From the NCBI RefSeq assembly GCF_900100755.1, contig NZ_FNCI01000003.1:186001-250000 (forward strand): a stretch of 64,000 bases of DNA, written 5' to 3'. The position numbers were made by a program, and so were the translations under genes. This document shows positions 28,201 through 36,589 of the stretch, piece after piece (within the stretch, counting starts at the first letter, position 1; the number at the start of each line of letters is the position of its first letter). Under the pieces are notes generated by a model. That model did no database searches and was not told the DNA's origin. It worked only from the letters and a program-made list of their open reading frames with translations. The DNA comes from Onishia taeanensis. GTDB lineage: Bacteria; Pseudomonadota; Gammaproteobacteria; Pseudomonadales; Halomonadaceae.

Positions 28201-28331
28201 ACGGTGCTTTCAAGCTCCGGATACTGGCGGACCTCCATATCCATGGCGGCTCTCAGGCCGACCAGCAAGATCAGCAGGCTGACCACGGTGGCAAGCACCG
28301 GTCGCCGGATGAAGATATCGGTGAATTTCAT
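25266..28331 (-). CDS. RND efflux permease (HAE-1 type)
   Basis: The inner-membrane drug/proton antiporter of a tripartite pump, 1021 aa. It starts with the family-typical MKFTDIFIRRPVLATVV. The transmembrane-4 proton-relay pair is in GLVVDDAIIVVENVHRH. Two large periplasmic loops and a second six-helix bundle (ending about residue 1005) are present. It is coupled to the adaptor gene by a 1-nt TGATG overlap. No outer-membrane channel gene or regulator is adjacent, so it probably uses a TolC-type channel encoded elsewhere. Substrates are not predictable. Confidence 0.93.
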   Translation of the reverse strand: MKFTDIFIRRPVLATVVSLLILLVGLRAAMDMEVRQYPELESTVITVTTSYPGASSELVQGFVTTPLQQAIAEANGIDFIESTSIQGSSTIEVNMELNYDANAALAEVQAKVASQRSVLPSSAESPVIESSTGDSTALMYLAFYSEQMEVPRITDYLTRVVQPKLQALPGVAKARSFGQSMAMRIWLDPQRMAALNVSPSQVVDVLQSNNYQAGVGKTRSEFVLINLTTNTDITDPSLFEDLVVRNDGGDLVRLRDVARTELGAESYDSTAWYSGTPSTFMAIEQAPGANPLDVAKAVRDTLPEIRRQLPTGLEVVLPYDASEFIDDSIKEVVKTLLEALVIVLVVIFLSLGSFRAALVPAVAVPLSLIGSAFVMLMLGFSLNLLTLLSMVLAIGLVVDDAIIVVENVHRHIEAGESRFNAAINGAREMAVPIIAMTTTLVAVYAPIGFMGGLVGSLFTEFAFTLAGAVVISGIVALTLSPMLSGKVLKAHGKSSRFERGVESTFNGLSNGYRGLLTRTLQTVSVPVVFATVVLASIYFMFVTSQSELAPTEDQGIIFFQGTAPQTATLEYLERYANDIQSRVESIDGYKESFMILGGTSADTVFGGFKMAPWSQRDVSQMEVMPQLQGALSQVTGLQTAAFARPSLPGSSGGLPVQFVLTTGNSYEELNAIADDLLGQAMGSGNFAFLRKSIDFNRPNTRILVDRDRVADLGLTMADVGQALSTLLGEGFTNRFSMNGRSYKVIPQVEQQYRLDAAMIDNYYIEADSGEQVPLGNLVSFEDSVEPSKRSQFQQLNSVVLEGVPRPGVTLGDALSWLNKTAAESLPPAYSVDYKGESRQLMNQGSALVLTFFLSLIVIYLVLAAQFESWRDPLIILVSVPMSVAGAMTFITLGVSSLNIYTQVGLITLIGVVAKNGILIVEFANQLQHEKGLNKHDAVIEASAIRLRPIVMTSVALIVAMVPLLIATGAGAVSRFDIGLTIASGLGIGTLFTLFVLPAFYLLLARDHNAAKDAGAQETTAS

Positions 28332-29455
28332 CAGCCCTGCGCCTCCTCGTCAGCATTCGCCGCCTGGGACTCGGAGGCACTCTGGTCGGAAACCTTGACC
28401 GGCTGACCATCCCGCAGGCGAAGAAGGCCGGTAGCCACGACCTGATCGCCTTCAGAGAGGCCGTCGGTGATCTCGATCACATCACCACGGGTGTTCCCCG
28501 TCTTCACTTGCTGTCGGGACGCGATGGTCTGGCCCTGATCATTTTCGACGATACGAAATACGAAGTCGCCGTAGGTATTGAAGGAAAGCGCCGTGCGGGG
28601 GAGGGTGAGAACATTCCGAGTATCGGCGGAGAGCGTACTGACCTCGGCGAACATGCCCGGGTGCAGCGCGCCGTCGGCGTTGTCGAGTTTGGCACGGACA
28701 TTGACCGTGCGGCTGGATTCATTGATCGAGGGCGCGATGGCCAGAATCTCACCCTTGAAGACACGACCAGGATAGGCGGCGACGGTGAGCTCGATGCTAC
28801 GTCCGGCAGCCACTCGATCCAGCGCGCGTTCCGGTACGCTGTAGTCCACGTGGATCGGGTCCAGCATGTTCAGATCGACGATCGGCGTGCCGACGGCGAT
28901 ATATTCGCCCAGATCGACCTGGCGCAGGCCCACGACGCCGTCGAAAGGCGCGCGGATGGTCTTCTTGTTGAGCTGAGCACGCTGCTGCTCGGCATCGGCG
29001 CGGGCGGCCTGATAGTTGGCCCGGGCTTCGTCGAACTGTGACTGGGAGACTGCATTGCGCGGTAGCAGGTTCGAATAGCGCTGGTAGGTCTCGTTAGTCA
29101 GTTGCGCCTGGGCCTCCAGAGCCGCAAGCGCGGCCTGGTCGACGCTATCTTCGAGGCGAATCAGCACATCACCTTTACTAACGCGCTGGCCTGACTCGAA
29201 GTCCACTTCACTGACGACGCCAGCGACCTCGTTGGCGACCTCGACACCGTTGATGGCGCGAAGGGAGCCGACAGAGCTCAAGCCCGGACGCCAGGATTGC
29301 GACTCGATGGTGACCGCTTCGACGGGCGTCGGCGGTTGGGCCTGTGAGTTCTGAGCTGCCATTTCCTGCATTTTCAGGTATTTCCACCCGAATATGCTGC
29401 CCAAAGCCACCGTCAGCACGATGACGACAATGACGAGACGTATTGTGGTTTTCAT
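28331..29455 (-). CDS. RND periplasmic adaptor (membrane fusion protein)
   Basis: A 374-aa adaptor of the HlyD/AcrA type with an N-terminal membrane anchor (about 7-24), lipoyl-like halves (GVEVANEVAGVVSEVDFESGQ in part; KTIRAPFDGVVGLRQVDLGE), an alpha-hairpin between them (about 100-165) and a beta-barrel domain. The ATG at 29455 (MKTTIRLVIVVIV) is chosen because it opens the anchor directly; upstream in-frame codons are not protein-like. It is first in the operon; candidate regulatory repeats lie at 29639-29706. Confidence 0.92.
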   Translation of the reverse strand: MKTTIRLVIVVIVLTVALGSIFGWKYLKMQEMAAQNSQAQPPTPVEAVTIESQSWRPGLSSVGSLRAINGVEVANEVAGVVSEVDFESGQRVSKGDVLIRLEDSVDQAALAALEAQAQLTNETYQRYSNLLPRNAVSQSQFDEARANYQAARADAEQQRAQLNKKTIRAPFDGVVGLRQVDLGEYIAVGTPIVDLNMLDPIHVDYSVPERALDRVAAGRSIELTVAAYPGRVFKGEILAIAPSINESSRTVNVRAKLDNADGALHPGMFAEVSTLSADTRNVLTLPRTALSFNTYGDFVFRIVENDQGQTIASRQQVKTGNTRGDVIEITDGLSEGDQVVATGLLRLRDGQPVKVSDQSASESQAANADEEAQG

Positions 29456-29638
29456 AGCGTGTTCCCGAGAAGCGTCGACAAGAACCATTCCCGCTGCGCC
29501 ATAAGGCATCGAGGCGGCACAGGGAAGAAGATGTTATAAGCGCCTAATGATGTAAGTATGACGACCAAATGGCCAGCGACCTACAGTAAAAAGAGAGGAA
29601 TAGTGGCAAGTTTGTTTGGCTTAGTATATATGATTTAA

Positions 29639-29654
29639 CATAATATATATTATG
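29639..29654. promoter_or_regulatory. 16-bp perfect palindrome before the RND operon
   Basis: CATAATATATATTATG is self-complementary over all 16 bases and lies 184 nt upstream of the adaptor gene in the most AT-rich part of the 423-nt gap (29456-29878). It is a good size for a TetR- or MarR-type operator, but no such regulator gene is adjacent. Confidence 0.45.
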
Positions 29655-29673
29655 CGAAGTATGGGGTTTAGGA

Positions 29674-29706
29674 TTAGGTTGGCGTTAGATTGGCGTCAGG
29701 TTAGCC
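29674..29706 (+). repeat. Three tandem 11-bp repeats
   Basis: TTAGGTTGGCG, TTAGATTGGCG and TCAGGTTAGCC follow one another without gaps. An 11-bp period puts them on one face of the helix, the pattern used by OmpR/PhoB-family response regulators. They sit between the RND operon and the 66-aa gene, so either could be the target. Confidence 0.5.
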
Positions 29707-29878
29707 ATTAGACAGCCCCACCAAGACATGTGCTGAGGCTTGCCGTCGCACAGGCCAGCGACTAGGCGACTAGAGTAGCCTTGATAGTGATGGCACACGG
29801 TTCACTCACCCGTCGCTCAAATCGACACTCGCGGCATCAAGTGCTACCGTTCGCGGCTTTCATAACAGGAGACTCACG

Positions 29879-30079
29879 ATGAGCGCAGAATATTCCCTGC
29901 ATGACCTGGCCCAGGCCAAGGAAGCGCTGGAACTTGCCGAAAAGGCCTGGGAGGAAGATGACGGCAATAACCGTCAGGCCCACATCAAAAAGATTTCTGC
30001 CGCTCGTGCCAATCTCTCCATGATCGAGGGTCAATTGAAGCATGATGGCATCATCGCCGATGAAGACGCGGCGTTTTAA
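29879..30079 (+). CDS. Small acidic helical protein, 66 aa, unknown
   Basis: I do not recognise a family. The peptide is charged, without signal or membrane segments, and looks all-helical (LAQAKEALELAEKAWEED, then RQAHIKKISAARANLSMIEG), like a short two-helix hairpin. ATG 29879 is preceded by CAGGAG at ideal spacing, and the frame shows coding-like composition, which supports it being real. It is divergent from the RND operon and alone on its strand. Confidence 0.65.
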   Translation: MSAEYSLHDLAQAKEALELAEKAWEEDDGNNRQAHIKKISAARANLSMIEGQLKHDGIIADEDAAF

Positions 30080-30265
30080 GCGGTTTTCTGGTTCGATATG
30101 CCTAGTGCGCGGCGACGTTAGGCCCGTAGCCCAACGAGCACGCTAGTCCAGCTGTTGTGGCAAAACCCGATAACCTTTCTGGTATAACAGCTTCGCAGGA
30201 TGCTCTCGGGCGTCTAACTAGCCGCGGGAAGCGTCGATACCCGGTTCATTCTTCAGGAGTTACGC

Positions 30266-30613
30266 ATGACGCAGAAGATCTACTGCATTGCCAGTTTCAA
30301 GCCCAAGCCGGGCCGCGAAGATGCCGCCTTCAAGGCGCTACAGAGCCTAGAGCCCAATGCGCACCGTGAAGATGGGTGCCTGCGCTACACGGTGACGCGC
30401 CAGATCGAGAGCCCCTTTGCCCAGGGGGAAAGCTATCCGATCGTCTTTCATGAAGTCTGGGCGAATCGTGAAGCCTTTGAAGCTCACTGCCAGCGCCGTG
30501 AAATCCAGGAGTTTTTCCAGTCTCAGGTGGAATCCCCGGATGGCGACATCGAAGACGCCAATGTATGCGTCTATACCGATGAACCGGCTGGTTTCGATGC
30601 ACCGCAGTTCTAG
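30266..30613 (+). CDS. Antibiotic biosynthesis monooxygenase (ABM) domain protein
   Basis: A 115-aa dimeric ferredoxin-like fold of the ABM/YgiN type, recognised from IYCIASFKPKPGREDAAFKAL, EDGCLRYTVTRQ and FHEVWANREAFEAHCQ. Some members are quinol monooxygenases; many have unknown substrates. ATG 30266 has CAGGAG upstream. It stands alone, with no cofactor or partner gene nearby. Confidence 0.8.
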   Translation: MTQKIYCIASFKPKPGREDAAFKALQSLEPNAHREDGCLRYTVTRQIESPFAQGESYPIVFHEVWANREAFEAHCQRREIQEFFQSQVESPDGDIEDANVCVYTDEPAGFDAPQF

Positions 30614-30792
30614 TCAGGTCATCGAGCCCCAGCATTGAAAAAAGTGCGAGGCGCAGTCACGCTAGTCGAGATATTCGGCGCTGCGCCCGCCGTTTTCCAT
30701 CAGTGCAACCGCCCTTCTTTCGTGCTTCGCCACTGAACTCGCCGCCAAGGCACGACTCTTAACGCCATGACCTTTCAGATCAGGAGCAATGC

Positions 30793-31335
30793 ATGCGCCA
30801 TCTTGCCAAACAACACCTTTGGGCATTTGCGTTTCTCGGTCTTGCCCTGACGGGCTGTGCCGGCGTGGACGTCGAGGATTACGCGGGCAGCGAACCGAGG
30901 CTGGATATTGCCGAGTATTTTGAAGGCGATACCCGGGCCTGGGGCATGGTCCAGGACTACTCGGGTGAAGTGCAGCGGCGCTTTACCGTGGACATCACCG
31001 GTACCGTCGAGGGCGATACGCTGACGCTTGATGAGCGCTTTCAGTATGCCAATGGCGAAACCGACCGCCGCGTCTGGACCTTCGAGCGCATCGACGAGCA
31101 TCGCTGGGTCGGTCAGGCAAGCGACGTCGAGGGCGACGTGGAGGCAAGGCAGTACGGCCATGTATTCCACATGAATTATCCGCTCGACGTTACCGTGGAC
31201 GGCCGTAAGCTGACCTTCACCATGGACGACTGGATGTACCTGCAGCCGGACGGCCGCCTGATCAATCGGACCAACATGTCGAAGTTTGGCATTACCCTGG
31301 GGGAAGTGACCCTATCGTTCGATAAGGCGCCCTGA
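30793..31335 (+). CDS. DUF3833 family lipoprotein
   Basis: A 180-aa predicted lipoprotein with lipobox LALTGC (C22) and a mature beta-rich domain (DYSGEVQRRFTVDITG, RVWTFERIDEHRWVG, YPLDVTVDGRKLTF) matching DUF3833. The function is unknown; the barrel-like pattern suggests lipid or small-molecule binding, as an inference only. ATG 30793 follows AGGAGC. A strong terminator follows at 31423. Confidence 0.78.
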   Translation: MRHLAKQHLWAFAFLGLALTGCAGVDVEDYAGSEPRLDIAEYFEGDTRAWGMVQDYSGEVQRRFTVDITGTVEGDTLTLDERFQYANGETDRRVWTFERIDEHRWVGQASDVEGDVEARQYGHVFHMNYPLDVTVDGRKLTFTMDDWMYLQPDGRLINRTNMSKFGITLGEVTLSFDKAP

Positions 31336-31422
31336 GCCCTCTCGAGCGAGGACTGATCAACCCAGGATTAACGTGATTCGTTTTGATCGGTCTTGTGGCT
31401 TAAACGAAGTGGCTAGAACGCA

Positions 31423-31455
31423 ACAGCCCCGATGATTCCTCATCGGGGCTGTTTT
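31423..31455. terminator. Bidirectional terminator between the DUF3833 gene and ectC
   Basis: A perfect 13-bp stem ACAGCCCCGATGA / TCATCGGGGCTGT with loop TTCC and a following TTTT. It serves the plus-strand lipoprotein gene and probably ectABC from the other side. Confidence 0.85.
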
Positions 31456-31470
31456 CATGCAGGCTCTATG

Positions 31471-31498
31471 TGCACGACGCCTGTATGCACGACGCCTG
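31471..31498 (+). repeat. 13-bp direct repeat beside the ectC terminator
   Basis: TGCACGACGCCTG occurs at 31471-31483 and again at 31486-31498, separated by TA. It lies between the terminator and the ectC stop. A recent slippage duplication is the simplest reading. Confidence 0.7.
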
Positions 31499-31514
31499 CC
31501 TAGGCAAAATGCCC

Positions 31515-31913
31515 TTAGCTGTTTTCGTCCGGCGCGGCGTAGGAGCCATCTTCGCGGTGCACTTCATTGCCGGTCAGGCCCGGGGTGAAGACACAGGCGA
31601 GATGCATGGTCTTGCTAGCACGCAGCAGGTGATCGTCGTGCTGGTCGAGGATGTAGATATCGCCGGGCTTGATCGGCCAGATCTTGCCATCGGCCAGGGT
31701 CTCGACTTCACCTTCGCCTTCGATGCAGTAAACGGCTTCGAAGTGGTTCTTGTAGTGAATGTGCGTCTCGGTGCCTTCGAAAATGCGGGTAATGTGGAAG
31801 GAACATTTGCCGCCATCGTCGGCAAGCGAGAGACGAGTGCTATCCCAGTTGCCGTTTTCCGCTTTCACCAGACGATCTGTCTTGCGCGCTTCTTCGAGAT
31901 TGCGAACGATCAT
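31515..31913 (-). CDS. ectC: Ectoine synthase
   Basis: Cyclises N-gamma-acetyl-diaminobutyrate to ectoine; 132 aa cupin. Family segments include [35 protein letters not shown], and [18 protein letters not shown] (each in part), holding the metal- and substrate-contacting residues. It is the last gene of ectABC. ATG at 31913, 93 nt after ectB. Confidence 0.97.
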   Translation of the reverse strand: MIVRNLEEARKTDRLVKAENGNWDSTRLSLADDGGKCSFHITRIFEGTETHIHYKNHFEAVYCIEGEGEVETLADGKIWPIKPGDIYILDQHDDHLLRASKTMHLACVFTPGLTGNEVHREDGSYAAPDENS

Positions 31914-32006
31914 TGCGAACTTCCTCTGTTGGAATGCTGAACGGGAGCCCGGTATCGCCGGGTTCCCATCACGCTGCCATCACGCTATCGAGTGGCCGGC
32001 GTCGAC

Positions 32007-33326
<1,320 letters not shown>

Positions 33327-33379
33327 CTAGCCTGCCGCCAATGATCTCAGCAGGCCGTCACCGAAATATGCGCGTAATC

Positions 33380-33958
33380 TTAGATACGATCAGGCTCAAA
33401 GGGTCCGATACGTACGAGGTTTTCCGGGTCATGTTCGCCACCAAGTTGATCAGTGGAGAAATACTCCCGGCTGTTGAGCGGTGCCTGCCAGCGATCTGCC
33501 AGACGGGTGAACAGGCCCCAAGAGGCCGCATTGTCCGGGGTGATGGTGGTCTCGAGATGGCGCACGTCGCTAAGCTCGGGACGGGTCATCACGGCTTCGA
33601 CCAGGCGACGAGCAAGACCTGTACCTCGTGCCTTCTCACCCACGGCCACCTGCCACAGGAAGTAGGTATCCGACGCATTGCTTTTTACATAGCCGGAGAC
33701 GAAACCCACGATTTCGCCCTCTTCATTGGTTGCGACGGCACAGCTGTCACGGAACTGAGTCGCTAATAGCAGATAGGCATAGGCGGAGTTAACGTCTAAC
33801 GGCGGGCACGACTTGACCAGCTCGTAGATCCCCCAACCGTCGTCAGGGTTCGGCTTGCGGATAAACAGCGATGTCTTGTCATTCCCGACTACGGCATCGG
33901 CAACGCTTGGTCGTGCCAGTTCGGCGGAAGTCGTGAAAGGCTGCGTCGATACGTTCAT
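33380..33958 (-). CDS. ectA: Diaminobutyrate N-acetyltransferase
   Basis: A GNAT enzyme of 192 aa acetylating diaminobutyrate at N-gamma, the first committed ectoine step. The acetyl-CoA loop is VAVGEKARGTGLARRLVE, and PNPDDGWGIYELVKSCPPLDVNSAY is a typical N-terminal segment (quoted in part). First gene of ectABC. A promoter-like pair lies at 33992-34020 and an inverted repeat at 34048-34066. No ectR, ask or ectD gene is adjacent. Confidence 0.96.
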   Translation of the reverse strand: MNVSTQPFTTSAELARPSVADAVVGNDKTSLFIRKPNPDDGWGIYELVKSCPPLDVNSAYAYLLLATQFRDSCAVATNEEGEIVGFVSGYVKSNASDTYFLWQVAVGEKARGTGLARRLVEAVMTRPELSDVRHLETTITPDNAASWGLFTRLADRWQAPLNSREYFSTDQLGGEHDPENLVRIGPFEPDRI

Positions 33959-33991
33959 AGATATGCTTCGCTATTGGCGAATTTGGGCATA

Positions 33992-34020
33992 AGCATAACA
34001 AAGGGTTATGACTAGATCAA
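33992..34020 (-). promoter_or_regulatory. Candidate ectABC promoter
   Basis: On the minus strand TTGATC (34020-34015) and TATGCT (33997-33992) are exactly 17 nt apart, with the -10 box about 35 nt before the ectA ATG. The surrounding 100 nt are AT-rich. Osmotically induced ect promoters of halophiles often have such near-consensus sigma-70 or overlapping sigma-38 elements. Confidence 0.55.
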
Positions 34021-34047
34021 AGGACCCCTTATTACGATGCGCAAAAT

Positions 34048-34066
34048 CCATAATTTAAGATTATGG
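34048..34066. promoter_or_regulatory. Inverted repeat upstream of the ectA promoter
   Basis: CCATAAT-TTAAG-ATTATGG is a perfect 7-bp inverted repeat with a 5-nt spacer, 28 nt upstream of the -35 box, a place suited to an activator. The protein that binds it is not identified. Confidence 0.5.
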
Positions 34067-34162
34067 CCGCATGCCACACGCTGCTAAGCGCGGCCCACCA
34101 GAATGCAAACATACTGTTTGAGTTTACTCTAGCTGCGCCAAGAGCGTTCAACGCCAACCGAC

Positions 34163-34190
34163 AAAAAAGCCATCCCGCGTGCGGAATGGC
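34163..34190 (-). terminator. Intrinsic terminator of gor
   Basis: On the minus strand GCCATTCC pairs with GGGATGGC (with a G-U pair) around a short GC-rich loop, followed by TTTTTT (34168-34163). It lies about 56 nt past the gor stop. Confidence 0.8.
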
Positions 34191-34245
34191 CTAGGGTGGC
34201 GCGCCCGATTCACAGGGCCGCGCCAATCGTATTGCGCTGGGTCGC

Positions 34246-35607
34246 TTAGGTGCGTGTCACGCTTCGCATGGTGACGAACTCCTCGGCGCCGGTGGGGTGA
34301 ATGCCCACGGTCGCATCGAAATCGGCCTTGGTAAGGCCTGCACGAACGGCGATGGCAATGCCCTGAATCAGCTCACCGGCGTCTTCGCCCACCATGTGGG
34401 CGCCGAGCACACGGTCGCTTGCATCGTCGACGATCAGTTTCATGAGGCAGCGCTCGTCGCTTCCGGACAGGGTATGCTTCATCGGCTTGAAGTCGGCGGC
34501 ATAGACACGAATCGCCGCATACTCCTTGCGAGCATCCTCTTCCGAGAGCCCGACAGTGCCGATATTGGGGTGACAGAACACCGCCGTTGCGATGCTGGCG
34601 TAATCCAGTGGCTTGGGGGCGCTGTCGCCGAAGTGGTGCTGAACGAGCTGCATGGCTTCTTCTAGGGCTACCGGAGTGAGCTCCGGCCCGCTGGTGACGT
34701 CGCCCAGCGCCAGGATGGAAGGCGTCGAGGTTTCGAAGCGTTCATTGATGGCGATCTTGCCGTCGCGATCGAGGGCGATGTCGAGCTTGTCGAGCCCTAA
34801 GCCTTCAAGGTGCGGCTTGCGGCCGGTGGCCGACAGCACGGCGTCGACCTCGAGAGTCTCGCCAGTGGTAAGGGTGACGCGGTAGGCGTCGCCGTCGGTA
34901 TCGATACGTTCGATATTGGTCTCGAAGTGCAGGTTGACGCCCTTCTTGGCCATCTCATCACGGGTGAACTCGCGAACCTCATGATCGAAGCCGCGCAGGA
35001 AGAGTTCACCGCGATAGACCAGATGAGATTCGCTGCCCAAGCCATTGAAGATGCTGGCGAACTCGACCGCGATATAGCCCCCGCCGAGCACCAGGAAGCG
35101 CTTGGGAAAGCGCTCGAGGTCGAAGACTTGGTTGGAATTGAGCACGTGCTCGTTGCCCGGGAAATCCGGAACCCAAGGCCAGCCGCCGGTGGCGACAAGA
35201 ATCTTCTCGCTGCTAATGCTCTCGCCGTTCACTTCCACGTGGTTGGCATCGGTCACCGTGGCACGGTCATTGAACAGACGGACGTCGGCATTATCGAGCA
35301 GCCGGCCGTATATACCGTTCAGGCGCTTGATCTCGGCGATCTTGTTGTCGCGCAGTGTGGCCCAGTTGAAACGCGGCGCCTCCGGCAGTTGCCAGCCAAA
35401 CCCTGCGCTATCGTGAAAGGCTTCCTGAAAATGCGCGGCATAGGAGTAGAGCTTCTTGGGTACGCAGCCCACATTGACGCAGGTGCCGCCTAGATAGCGG
35501 TCTTCCGCGATAGCAACACGGGCACCGGCGGCCGCGGCCGTACGTGCAGCGCGCACGCCGCCAGACCCTGCGCCAATGACGAAGAGGTCGTAATCGAACT
35601 GGGACAC
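34246..35607 (-). CDS. gor: Glutathione-disulfide reductase
   Basis: An NADPH- and FAD-dependent enzyme keeping glutathione reduced; 453 aa. The FAD-binding GAGSGGVRAAR is at about 12-22, the redox-active disulfide GGTCVNVGCVPKK at C43/C48, the NADPH-domain LGGGYIAVEFASIF in mid-protein, and the C-terminal GIHPTGAEEFVTM carries the catalytic histidine and glutamate. The start is GTG at 35607 with AGGAG 7 nt upstream; the frame remains open to 35739 without a better start. It is divergent from the carbonic anhydrase gene. Confidence 0.95.
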   Translation of the reverse strand: MSQFDYDLFVIGAGSGGVRAARTAAAAGARVAIAEDRYLGGTCVNVGCVPKKLYSYAAHFQEAFHDSAGFGWQLPEAPRFNWATLRDNKIAEIKRLNGIYGRLLDNADVRLFNDRATVTDANHVEVNGESISSEKILVATGGWPWVPDFPGNEHVLNSNQVFDLERFPKRFLVLGGGYIAVEFASIFNGLGSESHLVYRGELFLRGFDHEVREFTRDEMAKKGVNLHFETNIERIDTDGDAYRVTLTTGETLEVDAVLSATGRKPHLEGLGLDKLDIALDRDGKIAINERFETSTPSILALGDVTSGPELTPVALEEAMQLVQHHFGDSAPKPLDYASIATAVFCHPNIGTVGLSEEDARKEYAAIRVYAADFKPMKHTLSGSDERCLMKLIVDDASDRVLGAHMVGEDAGELIQGIAIAVRAGLTKADFDATVGIHPTGAEEFVTMRSVTRT

Positions 35608-35755
35608 GATGTTCTCCTGAATACTGGAACCAAAAAACCGATGCAGGGATGATAACAGTGATGAACAGGTGTCGGGAGGTCCTGCGTTGACCGCTATGGC
35701 ATCAGAGGGTAAAAGACCCGCCCAATACAGCGGCTGCATCGATGAGGGTTCGAGG

Positions 35756-36412
35756 ATGATGAATCAGATAAAGACATTACTGGAGCGCAACCGCGGTTGG
35801 GCCGAGAGCGTTCAGAAAGAAGACCCTGGTTTCTTTGCGCGGCTCTCTGGTCAGCAAAACCCCGATTACCTGTGGATCGGCTGCTCGGATTCTCGCGTAC
35901 CGGCCAACCAGATCGTCGATCTGCCACCGGGTGAAGTCTTCGTTCACCGCAATGTCGCCAACCTGTTGCATCACAACGACATGAACGCCCTGTCGGTGGT
36001 GCAGTTTGCGGTTGATGTGCTCAAGGTCAAGCACATCATGATCGTGGGGCACTACGGCTGCGGCGGCATCAAGGCCGCGATGACAGGCGGTGAATGCGGC
36101 ATCGTCGATTATTGGCTGCACAGCGTCCGCGAGCTCTACAGCCGCCACCGTAAAACGCTCGAGACGCTCCCCCTCGCAGAGCAGGTCGATCGCATGTGCG
36201 AGCTCAACGTCAAGGCGCAGGTCGACAACCTCTGTCGCACCAAGATCATCCAGCGCGCCTGGCAACGTGGGCAGCCGTTGGCCGTGCACGGCTGGGTCTA
36301 TGGCCTGAATGATGGTCGCGTCACCGATCTGGAGTGCACCGTCGAGGGCCTCGATCAGGTGCCGCAGCTGTATCGCGTGGACCGCTTGGTGCGTGCCGAC
36401 CAGGCGGATTGA
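35756..36412 (+). CDS. can: Beta-carbonic anhydrase
   Basis: A zinc enzyme interconverting CO2 and bicarbonate; 218 aa. Zinc ligands and the catalytic dyad are visible: C43, D45 and R47 in WIGCSDSRVPANQ, and H99 and C102 in GHYGCGGI. Two adjacent ATG codons (35756 and 35759) follow a GAGGG site; either may be used. Length and sequence match the Can type. Confidence 0.95.
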   Translation: MMNQIKTLLERNRGWAESVQKEDPGFFARLSGQQNPDYLWIGCSDSRVPANQIVDLPPGEVFVHRNVANLLHHNDMNALSVVQFAVDVLKVKHIMIVGHYGCGGIKAAMTGGECGIVDYWLHSVRELYSRHRKTLETLPLAEQVDRMCELNVKAQVDNLCRTKIIQRAWQRGQPLAVHGWVYGLNDGRVTDLECTVEGLDQVPQLYRVDRLVRADQAD

Positions 36413-36589
36413 CGCCCCGGATCTGCTGCTCTCCATTCGCTGGCTGATTCAGCTAGTGAATGACGCCAGTCATAATTTCGATTGTCTGGTTCTCAAACGA
36501 CTGTCTAAGGTGTCTAGAGTCCTCGCTCCCCGCGAGGCGGTATAACAACGGCATAACACAGTCGATAACAACCACAATTGGGGACCTAC

